From Micavibrio sp. UBA1672 (lineage in GTDB: Bacteria; Pseudomonadota; Alphaproteobacteria; Micavibrionales; Micavibrionaceae): DNA of 15,832 nt. Within the stretch, counting starts at the first letter, position 1. Every line of letters starts with the position of its first letter. Of this stretch, positions 7,055 through 14,083 are shown piece by piece. Where the stretch lies: the NCBI GenBank assembly GCA_002320665.1, contig DCKO01000023.1:13843-29674 (forward strand), written 5' to 3'. Under the pieces are notes generated by a model. It searched no databases and had not been told where the DNA came from. It was given only the letters and a program-made list of their open reading frames with translations. Made by a program: the position numbers and the translations under genes.

Positions 7055-7336
7055 GAGCAAGGTTTTTTCTGGCTTTAATTTACGTTCTGTTGGTGTCGGG
7101 TACAGGGACACGCAACCAATTCGTTGAACAATACAATATCGTCTGTAAGTTATGGGTAAATTGGTCTCTGCATTTTCAGAACCACATATTATTCACATAC
7201 TTTATTATAGTCATATCAATTAAGAATAAGACAATATGAGTTGATCTATTGTTGCATTTTCAAGATATTTTCTTTAGTTCCACTATATAAAAAATGAGGG
7301 CAAAGATTTTTCTGTTTCATTAAAGGCATTGTTTTA
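7055..7336. other. Intergenic region without a recognisable gene
   Basis: Both strands have short open stretches (plus strand about 7050-7240, and a minus-strand frame containing IGCVSLYPTPTERKLK near 7070-7125), but neither has a convincing start, ribosome-binding site or family resemblance. The segment from about 7180 to 7336 is very AT-rich and probably holds the promoter of the plus-strand gene at 7337. No -35/-10 pair stands out. AAAGG at 7322-7326 is the likely Shine-Dalgarno of that gene. Confidence 0.4.
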
Positions 7337-7807
7337 ATGGTAAATAAAAATAGCAGTATACTTCCGGTATTCGAGAGTAGGACACTGAAGAATGTTCAGT
7401 ATATTGGCGCTGGACGCTATGCGGCTGATGCTATTAGTGGAGTGAATGGAATACTGGATCAATATGCGCTTAAGTGTTGGCCCAATCCGGCAGAGGTAGC
7501 GTATGCTGATAACTATGCTTATACGTACTTTAATAGCCATGCCAAAATTATTCATGAGACACTCGCTAAAATTGATAATAATGATCCACTTACGGGCAAG
7601 TATCTCTATATGCAGGCATTGGATGCCTCGATAGTGGCTTGGGAAACTGCCAGAAAATATAAGGATCTATTTGATCCGCAAGCGCAGACTGTTATAGATG
7701 CTGTGTGTAATCAAATTGAATTTATATTGAATGTTACAGGTGAAGAATTGCAAGAACGCATAAAGGCAAGGTGCGCCCGGGCAAGTGAGAACAACCCGCA
7801 GCCCTAA
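7337..7807 (+). CDS. Hypothetical protein, 156 residues
   Basis: I do not recognise this protein. It is predicted soluble and mostly alpha-helical, with no signal peptide or membrane segment. It contains many aromatic residues in the first two thirds (VQYIGAGRYAADAI, YADNYAYTYFNSHAKIIHETL, KYLYMQALDASIVAWETARKYKDLF) and a charged C-terminal helix (TGEELQERIKARCARA). The ATG at 7337 has AAAGG 10 bases upstream. It stands alone: divergent from hipBA, and 212 bases before the P450 gene on the same strand. Nothing in it or around it fixes a function. Clean codon structure over 156 codons supports a real gene. Confidence 0.65.
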   Translation: MVNKNSSILPVFESRTLKNVQYIGAGRYAADAISGVNGILDQYALKCWPNPAEVAYADNYAYTYFNSHAKIIHETLAKIDNNDPLTGKYLYMQALDASIVAWETARKYKDLFDPQAQTVIDAVCNQIEFILNVTGEELQERIKARCARASENNPQP

Positions 7808-7874
7808 AACCATTATTTCTATGAAAATACATGATGGCGAAGCTTTTTTAGGATATTATTTTGAGCCGCAAAGC

Positions 7875-7904
7875 TGAGTATATAAATTATATTAGTTATA
7901 CTCA
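7875..7904. promoter_or_regulatory. Inverted repeat upstream of the P450 gene, possible operator
   Basis: TGAGTATA (7875-7882) and TATACTCA (7897-7904) are perfect 8-bp inverted arms, with centres 22 bp apart (about two helical turns). No T-run follows, so it is not a terminator for the hypothetical gene. The spacing suits a dimeric regulator. It lies 115 bases before the P450 start in an otherwise featureless AT-rich spacer (7808-8019). Confidence 0.4.
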
Positions 7905-8019
7905 CGGCAATTATAATTGATCAGATAAGAAATTAACTTAGAAAAATATCTTTCGTTAATAAACTTAAATTACCCTCTATCTATCATTGAAAAGTTTTGA
8001 ATTATACGAAAGTCTGTAG

Positions 8020-9207
8020 ATGAACGTTTTTTTGATGGTTGTTACAGATATGAGCGAAGCAATAAAAAATCTAGTAAGTAATCCAACTTTTCAATTATGT
8101 GCTGCAAAGGCAGCACTAAAGATTGTGCCTCGTTTAAGCTGGGGTAATACTGCTGCTTTTTCACAGTGGGCAGATGTTAAAGAAATCCTATCACGTGATC
8201 TTGATTTTATAATTGAACCTGTCAATAAAGAGAGAATAGAGCGCGTAAATGGCCCCTTCGTTTTAGGACTTGATAGATCAAATACACATTTATATGAGCG
8301 CGAGGTTCTTTATGGAAGCCTTAGCCCAGATGATATTCCACATATAAAGAGTTTGGCCTTGGAACATGCCAAGGCATTTCTGGAAGATGTGCCGAAAGGT
8401 CAAACTATTGATGTAGTAAATGGTTATGCACGACGCGTTGCATCGCGCTCGGCTTCGGCGCTGATGGGGGTGGACGGGCCAAGTGAAGAAGATCAAATGC
8501 GTGTGGCAAGGGCAATGTTCCATGAATTATTTCTGAATTTAGGCGGTGATAAAAAGATACAGGATAAAGCTGTTGAGTGTTCACAAGAGCTTAGGCAGTG
8601 GGTGGTCGATAATATTAAGGCCCAAAAAACCAAGAAAGGTAGTCAGGCAAAGGAAAACATGATTGCCCGAATGGTTTCATTAGGTATTGATGAGGATTTA
8701 ATCCGCCGCAATGTTTCAGGTATGTTTGTGGGAGCTATTGATACCATAGCTACATGTGTGGCCCAAATTATGGATGTTTTACTAAAACGCCCAAAGCTAA
8801 GAGATCAAATAATCAAAGATATTGATAATCCAGAAAAAATGCGCGGATGGTGCTATGATGCTTTACGTTTCTGGCCTCATAACCCACTTATCCTGCGTCA
8901 AGCTGCACGTGATTGTAAGCTTGGTAAAAAAGAGATAAAAGAAGGGACAACTGTAGTATGTTTTACATTGGCTGCAATGCATGACCCTGCAGCATTTCCG
9001 GATCCATCCAAGGTTCTTCCTGACAGGCCACTAGAAAATTATCTGCATTTTGGCGGAGGGCTTCATCCTTGTGCGGGACGAGCAATTAATGGCGTGCAAA
9101 TACCAGTATTAGTAGCTGAATTATTACGACGTGATCCGGTGATCAAAGGTACGATGAAGCATGATGGGCCATTCCCTGATGAGCTAACTCTAAAACTTCA
9201 ATCCTAA
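8020..9207 (+). CDS. Cytochrome P450
   Basis: This is a 395-residue soluble P450, near the usual bacterial length. The haem-binding loop is HFGGGLHPCAG (343-353) with Cys351 as axial thiolate. The I-helix segment is FVGAIDTIATC (237-247), where the usual acidic-Thr pair appears as Asp241-Thr242. The K-helix ExxR is DALR (280-283): Arg283 is kept, but Asp replaces the nearly invariant Glu. The block RPLENYLHFGGGLHPCAGRAING resembles P450s encoded beside, or fused to, haem peroxidases. It has no membrane anchor. The start is probably ATG 8020; Met11 (8050) is an alternative without a better ribosome-binding site. It precedes the DyP-type peroxidase by 27 bases and almost certainly forms an operon with it. 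No ferredoxin or reductase is nearby, so redox partners come from elsewhere or peroxide is used directly. The substrate is unknown. Confidence 0.9.
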   Translation: MNVFLMVVTDMSEAIKNLVSNPTFQLCAAKAALKIVPRLSWGNTAAFSQWADVKEILSRDLDFIIEPVNKERIERVNGPFVLGLDRSNTHLYEREVLYGSLSPDDIPHIKSLALEHAKAFLEDVPKGQTIDVVNGYARRVASRSASALMGVDGPSEEDQMRVARAMFHELFLNLGGDKKIQDKAVECSQELRQWVVDNIKAQKTKKGSQAKENMIARMVSLGIDEDLIRRNVSGMFVGAIDTIATCVAQIMDVLLKRPKLRDQIIKDIDNPEKMRGWCYDALRFWPHNPLILRQAARDCKLGKKEIKEGTTVVCFTLAAMHDPAAFPDPSKVLPDRPLENYLHFGGGLHPCAGRAINGVQIPVLVAELLRRDPVIKGTMKHDGPFPDELTLKLQS

Positions 9208-9234
9208 AAAAATTTAAGAAAAGGCTATGTGATT

Positions 9235-12075
9235 ATGACGCATTCTTTCATCAATATAGTGGTAGAGCTTCCTAGAGAAAACGAAGGAAGAGTCCAAGAA
9301 ACATTGGATGCTCTCGGAAACCCTCTTAAAAAGGATGTAGCTGATATTATTGAAGACATTAACCGTATACATTTCTTTAGCATGACAGTCGTACCTAGTG
9401 ATGAAGATTTTACGCCTTATCTTGTTTTCGAACTGTCTGCCGACGGTGATGTAGAAAGTTTGCTCGAAGTCTTGGCTGAAAAAGCAGGGGTGCATTTCAA
9501 ACCGGTTTTTGAGTTAACAAAAGGGTATAAAGAAGGGTCTTTGGCGTCATTCTGGAAAAAATCTATCGTGAAAACAGGGCTGGGTTATATGGATGTCCCA
9601 GGGCTGGGGCATACGGGTACACCTGGGATGAGTGTAGAGCGTATCAACAAAGAGGCTGATCTGGGTGAGAAGGTGACAGCGCTCTATCATAAAACTGATC
9701 GTAGTGGCTCTGCGCTGGATATTCTGGATCGTGTGCGTGAGGGATTAAGTAAAGACCGACAGTATGATTGGGCCTTTTTACCGGAGCCTGCTATACTTTT
9801 GAATGGTGAAAAGAAAGGTGGGTTGATTGCAACGGCTCTTGGAGCATGGCCAAGTTTCGTAAGTACATTCCTTTGGCCAGTAGTACTTATCGCTGTTTTT
9901 CTGTCTGGCATAATGGTTTTGCCCTTTCCTGATATGAACATGGGAGCCATTCTCATGGGCTTTATCCGGTTTTTGCTAATTGGGTTTGGTATATTTGCAG
10001 GTTTGGCAATAGCATTTATAGGCTATGTGTATGTGTCTCTAAGACGCTTGGAAGAAAGCGATGTTCCTGACGACATACCCCCAAATCATAAGAAAATGGA
10101 AAAGATCAGAGCTAGGGAAGATCATGCCTATCAAAATCATCTGGCTGGTGTTTCTTTTATGAAGGGCGGCAAAATTCGTCAGCTTATGATTCGTTTGATT
10201 TTTTGGTTGATTGCAGTTTTGGCTATACGTCTTTATCGGCCTGGGTTTCTAGGAGGAATTGGCACTATTCACTTTGCACGCTGGTTTATGCTGCCAGGGA
10301 CAAATCGTTTGCTTTTTTTTAGTAATTATGGTGGCAGTTGGGAAAGCTATTTGGAGGATTTTATTACCAAAGCCAATTTTGGTTTGACCGGCGTGTGGAG
10401 TAATACAGTGGGTTTTCCAAAAGCAACAAATTTGGTTTTCGATGGGGCAAGTGATGGCGATCGTTTCAAACGTTGGGCACGCAGACAGCAAAATCCAACA
10501 TGGTGTTGGTATTCTGCCTATCCACATTTGACAACGGCACGTATCCGTAAAAATGCAGCTATACGACAGGGGATAGCTGGAATTTCAAATGAGACTGAAG
10601 CTCGAGATTGGCTGGCAATTTTTGGTTCCGAGGTTTTACCTAGAACTGAATTACAATCTGATAATATTCAAGCAATTCTTTTTGGCGGTTTCGGTCCGCT
10701 TCCTCATTCAATATGTATGCTTTTGTCTTTGCCTGATGATAAAAGCAAGGCACAGAAATGGTTAGCTGATACAATGCCAAAAATACGCTTCGGCGACGAG
10801 CGTCCAACTGGTGAAGAAACAGCGATGATCTTACCACTTTCTGCATCAGCTTTAAAAAAGCTGGGGTTGAGTGAAGCTGAACTTGCAGGTTTTCCAAATG
10901 CGTTCGTCACTGGCATGGCAGAGCGATCACGTATCTTGGGTGACCTGAAAGATAGCGCTCCGTCTAAATGGTTGTGGGGCGGCAAAAAGACAGTAGATGC
11001 AGCTCTGTTAATTTATGCACCAAATGCTGAAACGCTAGATCAACTGATAGACGAAGAAACTAAATCTATTAAGAAAGCCAAAGGTAATGTTGTTTATAAC
11101 GTGCCACTAAAGGATTTGCCTCCTAAAGGAACACCCATTAAAGAGCCTTTTGGTTTTGTTGATGGTGTATCACAGCCAGTTATTAGAGGAATCGGTCGCC
11201 ACAAGCCTGGAACTAATGATCTACATATTTTGGAACCGGGAGAGTTTATTATGGGTTATCCAGATGGACTTGGGACATACCCGCAAACGCCTACAATTCC
11301 AGCTATTCTTGACCCGCATAATGATCTTTATGCCGTACCTGACGCTCAAGAAAATCAGAGACCCGACTTCTCAAAATCCTTAGTAACAGCATCTCGTGAT
11401 TTAGGGCGCGATGGCAGTTTTATGGTTATCCGTCAATTAGAGCAGGATGTCGATGGGTTTTGGGCCTTTTTAGAAAAGGCAGCAAAACAGATAGGTAAGG
11501 GGACCGCGGGTATCAAAGTTAGTGCAGAATGGATTGGGGCCAAAATGATAGGGCGCTGGATGGACGGGTCTTCTCTGGTCCGTAACCCTTATGTGCCGAG
11601 AACCGAGCGTTATCAGCATGCACAACCCGATAATGATTTTCTATTTGGTAAGGAGGATGCGCAGGGTATGCGATGTCCATTTGGGGCGCATATTCGCCGT
11701 TCTAATCCGCGTGAAAGTCAGGCGCCAAAATCCGAAAGTCAGATTGCAATTACCAATCGTCACCGGATTCTAAGAGCTGGTCGTATCTACGAAGAGGATA
11801 AAAAGAAAGGACTCTTATTTATCTGTCTGAATGGAGATATTGAGCGCCAATTTGAATTTATACAGCAAACTTGGACGAATAATGCCAGTTTCCACGGGCT
11901 AGATGAAGAAATTGACCCTTTGTTTAATGTTGCTAAAAACGGAAAATATTCTATTCCCATGCGCGATGGAACGCGTTGTATAACTGGTATTCAGAATTTT
12001 ATAACAACACGTGGCGGCGAGTACTTCTTCTTGCCTGGTCGTCAAGCGATGACTTTTTTATCAAAAGAGAGATAG
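9235..12075 (+). CDS. Membrane-anchored DyP-type haem peroxidase with long N-terminal extension
   Basis: The protein is 946 residues from the ATG at 9235, which has AAGG 10 bases upstream; a GTG at 9229 is too close to it. Numbers here count from that GTG. The C-terminal half is a dye-decolourising peroxidase: FGFVDGVSQP (641-650) holds the GxxDG motif with the catalytic Asp645. FGAHIRRSNPR (818-828) gives the proximal haem ligand His821. RILRAG (846-851) probably supplies the distal Arg. Typical bacterial DyPs are about 300-450 residues, so about 450 N-terminal residues are extra. These comprise a soluble module (about 5-100), a linker, hydrophobic segments at about 208-232, 240-270 and 318-337, and a second module (about 343-450) resembling the first. 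No signal peptide is seen, and which side the peroxidase domain faces is unclear. It presumably acts with the P450 upstream, on the same substrate or by handling peroxide. Confidence 0.87.
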   Translation: MTHSFINIVVELPRENEGRVQETLDALGNPLKKDVADIIEDINRIHFFSMTVVPSDEDFTPYLVFELSADGDVESLLEVLAEKAGVHFKPVFELTKGYKEGSLASFWKKSIVKTGLGYMDVPGLGHTGTPGMSVERINKEADLGEKVTALYHKTDRSGSALDILDRVREGLSKDRQYDWAFLPEPAILLNGEKKGGLIATALGAWPSFVSTFLWPVVLIAVFLSGIMVLPFPDMNMGAILMGFIRFLLIGFGIFAGLAIAFIGYVYVSLRRLEESDVPDDIPPNHKKMEKIRAREDHAYQNHLAGVSFMKGGKIRQLMIRLIFWLIAVLAIRLYRPGFLGGIGTIHFARWFMLPGTNRLLFFSNYGGSWESYLEDFITKANFGLTGVWSNTVGFPKATNLVFDGASDGDRFKRWARRQQNPTWCWYSAYPHLTTARIRKNAAIRQGIAGISNETEARDWLAIFGSEVLPRTELQSDNIQAILFGGFGPLPHSICMLLSLPDDKSKAQKWLADTMPKIRFGDERPTGEETAMILPLSASALKKLGLSEAELAGFPNAFVTGMAERSRILGDLKDSAPSKWLWGGKKTVDAALLIYAPNAETLDQLIDEETKSIKKAKGNVVYNVPLKDLPPKGTPIKEPFGFVDGVSQPVIRGIGRHKPGTNDLHILEPGEFIMGYPDGLGTYPQTPTIPAILDPHNDLYAVPDAQENQRPDFSKSLVTASRDLGRDGSFMVIRQLEQDVDGFWAFLEKAAKQIGKGTAGIKVSAEWIGAKMIGRWMDGSSLVRNPYVPRTERYQHAQPDNDFLFGKEDAQGMRCPFGAHIRRSNPRESQAPKSESQIAITNRHRILRAGRIYEEDKKKGLLFICLNGDIERQFEFIQQTWTNNASFHGLDEEIDPLFNVAKNGKYSIPMRDGTRCITGIQNFITTRGGEYFFLPGRQAMTFLSKER

Positions 12076-12172
12076 ATTATGTTGTAAACTTTTGCCGCGT
12101 GTAGATAACTTTTGCAGTATAAAATACGACATAAGTCAACACATAGATAAGCTTTTTGTAAGAGCAGTTCCT

Positions 12173-12210
12173 CTTATGATTTGAAAATTTTAAATCATAG
12201 GGTTTTTATT
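12173..12210 (+). terminator. Intrinsic terminator of the P450-DyP unit
   Basis: CTTATGATTT (12173-12182) pairs with AAATCATAGG (12192-12201), allowing one G-U pair, around a 9-base loop. It is followed by GTTTTTATT. The hairpin is AT-rich but correctly placed, about 100 bases after the DyP stop. It overlaps the last codons of the convergent apbE. Bases 12076-12172 hold nothing else I can identify. Confidence 0.55.
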
Positions 12211-13065
12211 CAAATAAACGCCTTGTATTTCATTTGAACTGCTTGCAATGCGGTCAATTTGTGCCTTAGGCATCGTTATAAATCCAGTTGATAAAGAGTC
12301 AGCAAGTGTAGCTGTTTTTGCAACTACAGAGATGGTACGTTTTTCTTCTATATATCTTTGTTTAATTGGGTCAATAATATGGGGCTTCCCCGTATCGGGG
12401 CTGATCGAAGATGAAGTTGCCAGTGCCAAATCATCAAGCTCAGCAATTTGATCGTGATCGGGTAGGGCAATGCGCCATGGCTGATCGGATGGATGACGGC
12501 CTAGGCTGCGTTTTTCACCGAGTTCAACCAGAACATTTCTCAAGCCCAAATCTTTTAAAAGTAAGGTAATGCAGTCCGTAATATAGCCTTGTGCAATCCC
12601 GTTTAGAGTGACTTTCATATGCTCTTTTGCAAAAGCGATCTTCTTATCTGAATAATCAAGATACTGAAATCCGTAAGAGCCTGATTGATGCGCAGTGATA
12701 TCAAAAGCGCCGTCAGTAAGCTCATAGCAATATTTTGCCTGATTCAAAAGATCAATAAAATCCCGTGAGGGGGATTCAAGAACGCCGTTTTTATTCAATC
12801 TGGATACTTCGGAGTGACTATCATAAAGCGTTAAGATATTCTCCAGTCTTTGAATTTCTGTAACGCAAGTTCTAAAAATCTCATCAGCCTTGGCTTTCGA
12901 TGGGTGGGCAATAGACAGGCTAACCTCAGCGCCCATTAATATCCCGCTCCAGTGATGCAAAGGTGTTTCTTTAAACGCCAGAGCTTGGCTTAGGGGCAAG
13001 GCAGAATATAACCCCGCCATGCCGCAGATCGAAATAAATCGCCGCCTTGAAATTGGTTTAGTCAT
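12190..13065 (-). CDS. apbE: ApbE, FAD:protein FMN transferase (Tat-exported)
   Basis: This 291-residue enzyme cleaves FAD and attaches FMN through a phosphoester bond to Ser/Thr in exported flavoproteins. The N-terminus carries a twin-arginine signal SRRRFISICG (6-15) followed by a hydrophobic stretch ending SQALA near residue 30. It should therefore be exported folded to the periplasm. Family blocks visible are GAEVSLSI (45-52), DGAFDIT (118-124), LNGIAQGYITD (154-164, where KGY is usual), ELGE (181-184), HIIDP (229-233) and ADSLST (255-260), the last providing metal-binding residues. It is the last gene of the operon. Its ATG overlaps the PepSY gene stop by 4 bases. Its natural substrate is almost certainly the FMN-binding protein two genes upstream. 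Confidence 0.9.
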   Translation of the reverse strand: MTKPISRRRFISICGMAGLYSALPLSQALAFKETPLHHWSGILMGAEVSLSIAHPSKAKADEIFRTCVTEIQRLENILTLYDSHSEVSRLNKNGVLESPSRDFIDLLNQAKYCYELTDGAFDITAHQSGSYGFQYLDYSDKKIAFAKEHMKVTLNGIAQGYITDCITLLLKDLGLRNVLVELGEKRSLGRHPSDQPWRIALPDHDQIAELDDLALATSSSISPDTGKPHIIDPIKQRYIEEKRTISVVAKTATLADSLSTGFITMPKAQIDRIASSSNEIQGVYLNKNPMI

Positions 13066-13544
13066 CCTTTTTTGCGCCTCCAGAGATTATAAAGACCGCT
13101 AAAGGTCAGGAAGAGAAGTGCTAGTGCGGCTAAATCCGAAATTACGGTACCGGAAAGGCCAAAAATCTTTCCGGTATGCAGATCCAGAATGATTTTCTCT
13201 ATATTGACCCCCTCACCACGATAGGAGCGGGCAACTTCTTGCTCGACATTATCCCCTTCGGATAAGGTTAGGGTTTCATCTTGTGTCGTAACAAGGACTT
13301 GACCATCTTTTTTCTCGATATTTTCAATATAGCCTTCGGGCACATTCATATTGTAAGCGCTTAGGATGAATGAGTTTTCCGAGTAATACTCATGAAAGCC
13401 AAGGCTTCGGCTGTGATTAAGTAATACACCTGTAATGCTTAGCCAGATAATAAAAAACGCCGCGATCAGACCAACGCGCCAATGTAGCTTGAACATTAAG
13501 GTGCGCTTGATTTTGATTGTAGGGATTTTAGGTCTTAATTTCAT
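13062..13544 (-). CDS. PepSY-type inner-membrane protein
   Basis: This 160-residue protein has two membrane helices (about 24-43 and 133-153) separated by a periplasmic domain of about 90 residues. The segment DLHTGKIFGLSGTVISDLAALALLFLTFSGLYNLWRRKK is the typical end of PepSY-associated transmembrane proteins, with the positive-inside tail. Histidines at 21, 44, 51 and 123 are candidates for haem ligation, as in related membrane electron carriers, but this is not proved by the sequence. It overlaps the FMN-binding gene upstream and apbE downstream by 4 bases each (ATGA), so the three are translationally coupled. The likely role is to carry electrons from the inner membrane to the covalently bound FMN of its neighbour. 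Confidence 0.82.
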   Translation of the reverse strand: MKLRPKIPTIKIKRTLMFKLHWRVGLIAAFFIIWLSITGVLLNHSRSLGFHEYYSENSFILSAYNMNVPEGYIENIEKKDGQVLVTTQDETLTLSEGDNVEQEVARSYRGEGVNIEKIILDLHTGKIFGLSGTVISDLAALALLFLTFSGLYNLWRRKKG

Positions 13545-14071
13545 GGCGCAGATCTTACTTCCTTATGAAGTAAAAGAGCAAGGGCGCTCATTTCTTTTAA
13601 GGCATTCACCGAAAGAGTAGCGCCAGAAATGCCGTTAATGGTTTTATCGAGCTTCTTTTCTTTCTTTAGCCCAGCGCCTTTGAATTGGCGGGTAAAGAAT
13701 TTTCGCTTTACTTCCCAACCATGACTTTCGCGGTAGATCAGGACTTTTACACGCTCCAAAGTAGCATCTTTACCAACTAGAAAACCGGCTGTAATGGGTT
13801 CGTATTTGCCAATGGCTTCCAATATCCAGAGGGTTTTGCCGTTTAAAGGCCAGTACTCAACATTTGTGAGCTTGTATTTCGAACCCATAATTTTTGCAAT
13901 TTTAGTCTGAAGCTCTGTCGTGACCTGTAAAGTCTGTGAAGTGGGTGTGACCCCGTCATAGCTCTGGGAGATAAACTCCGAAGGACTCTGATAAACGTCT
14001 TCAGCTGCCCACACGTTCAGAGGGGCAGCTGATAAAAGTATCATACAAATTATAAATAAGTGTGAGCGCAC
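13541..14071 (-). CDS. Exported FMN-binding domain protein (covalent flavin carrier)
   Basis: This 176-residue protein has a Sec signal peptide (RSHLFIICMILLSAAPLNVWA, cleavage near residue 22-23) and an FMN-binding domain at the C-terminus. The flavinylation motif is NGISGATLS (146-154). By analogy with NqrC/RnfG (SGATxT), the acceptor would be the last residue, here Ser154 rather than Thr. The GTG start is supported by AAGGAG 6 bases upstream, just after the porin stop, while no ATG has such a site. It lies 12 bases after the porin and overlaps the PepSY gene by 4. With ApbE encoded in the same operon, covalent FMN attachment in the periplasm is the expected modification. The protein would act as a one- or two-electron carrier. 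Confidence 0.85.
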   Translation of the reverse strand: MRSHLFIICMILLSAAPLNVWAAEDVYQSPSEFISQSYDGVTPTSQTLQVTTELQTKIAKIMGSKYKLTNVEYWPLNGKTLWILEAIGKYEPITAGFLVGKDATLERVKVLIYRESHGWEVKRKFFTRQFKGAGLKKEKKLDKTINGISGATLSVNALKEMSALALLLHKEVRSAP

Positions 14072-14083
14072 TTATTCTCCTTC

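Noticed and set aside
7050..7240. Open stretch on the plus strand (VSGTGTRNQF) and its minus-strand counterpart (IGCVSLYPTPTERKLK) as a gene remnant
   Set aside because: Neither has a start with a ribosome-binding site or resembles a family I can name. The lengths are within chance for this composition.
12248..12451. Plus-strand frame antisense to apbE
   Set aside because: The apbE frame has all family motifs; the opposite frame has none.
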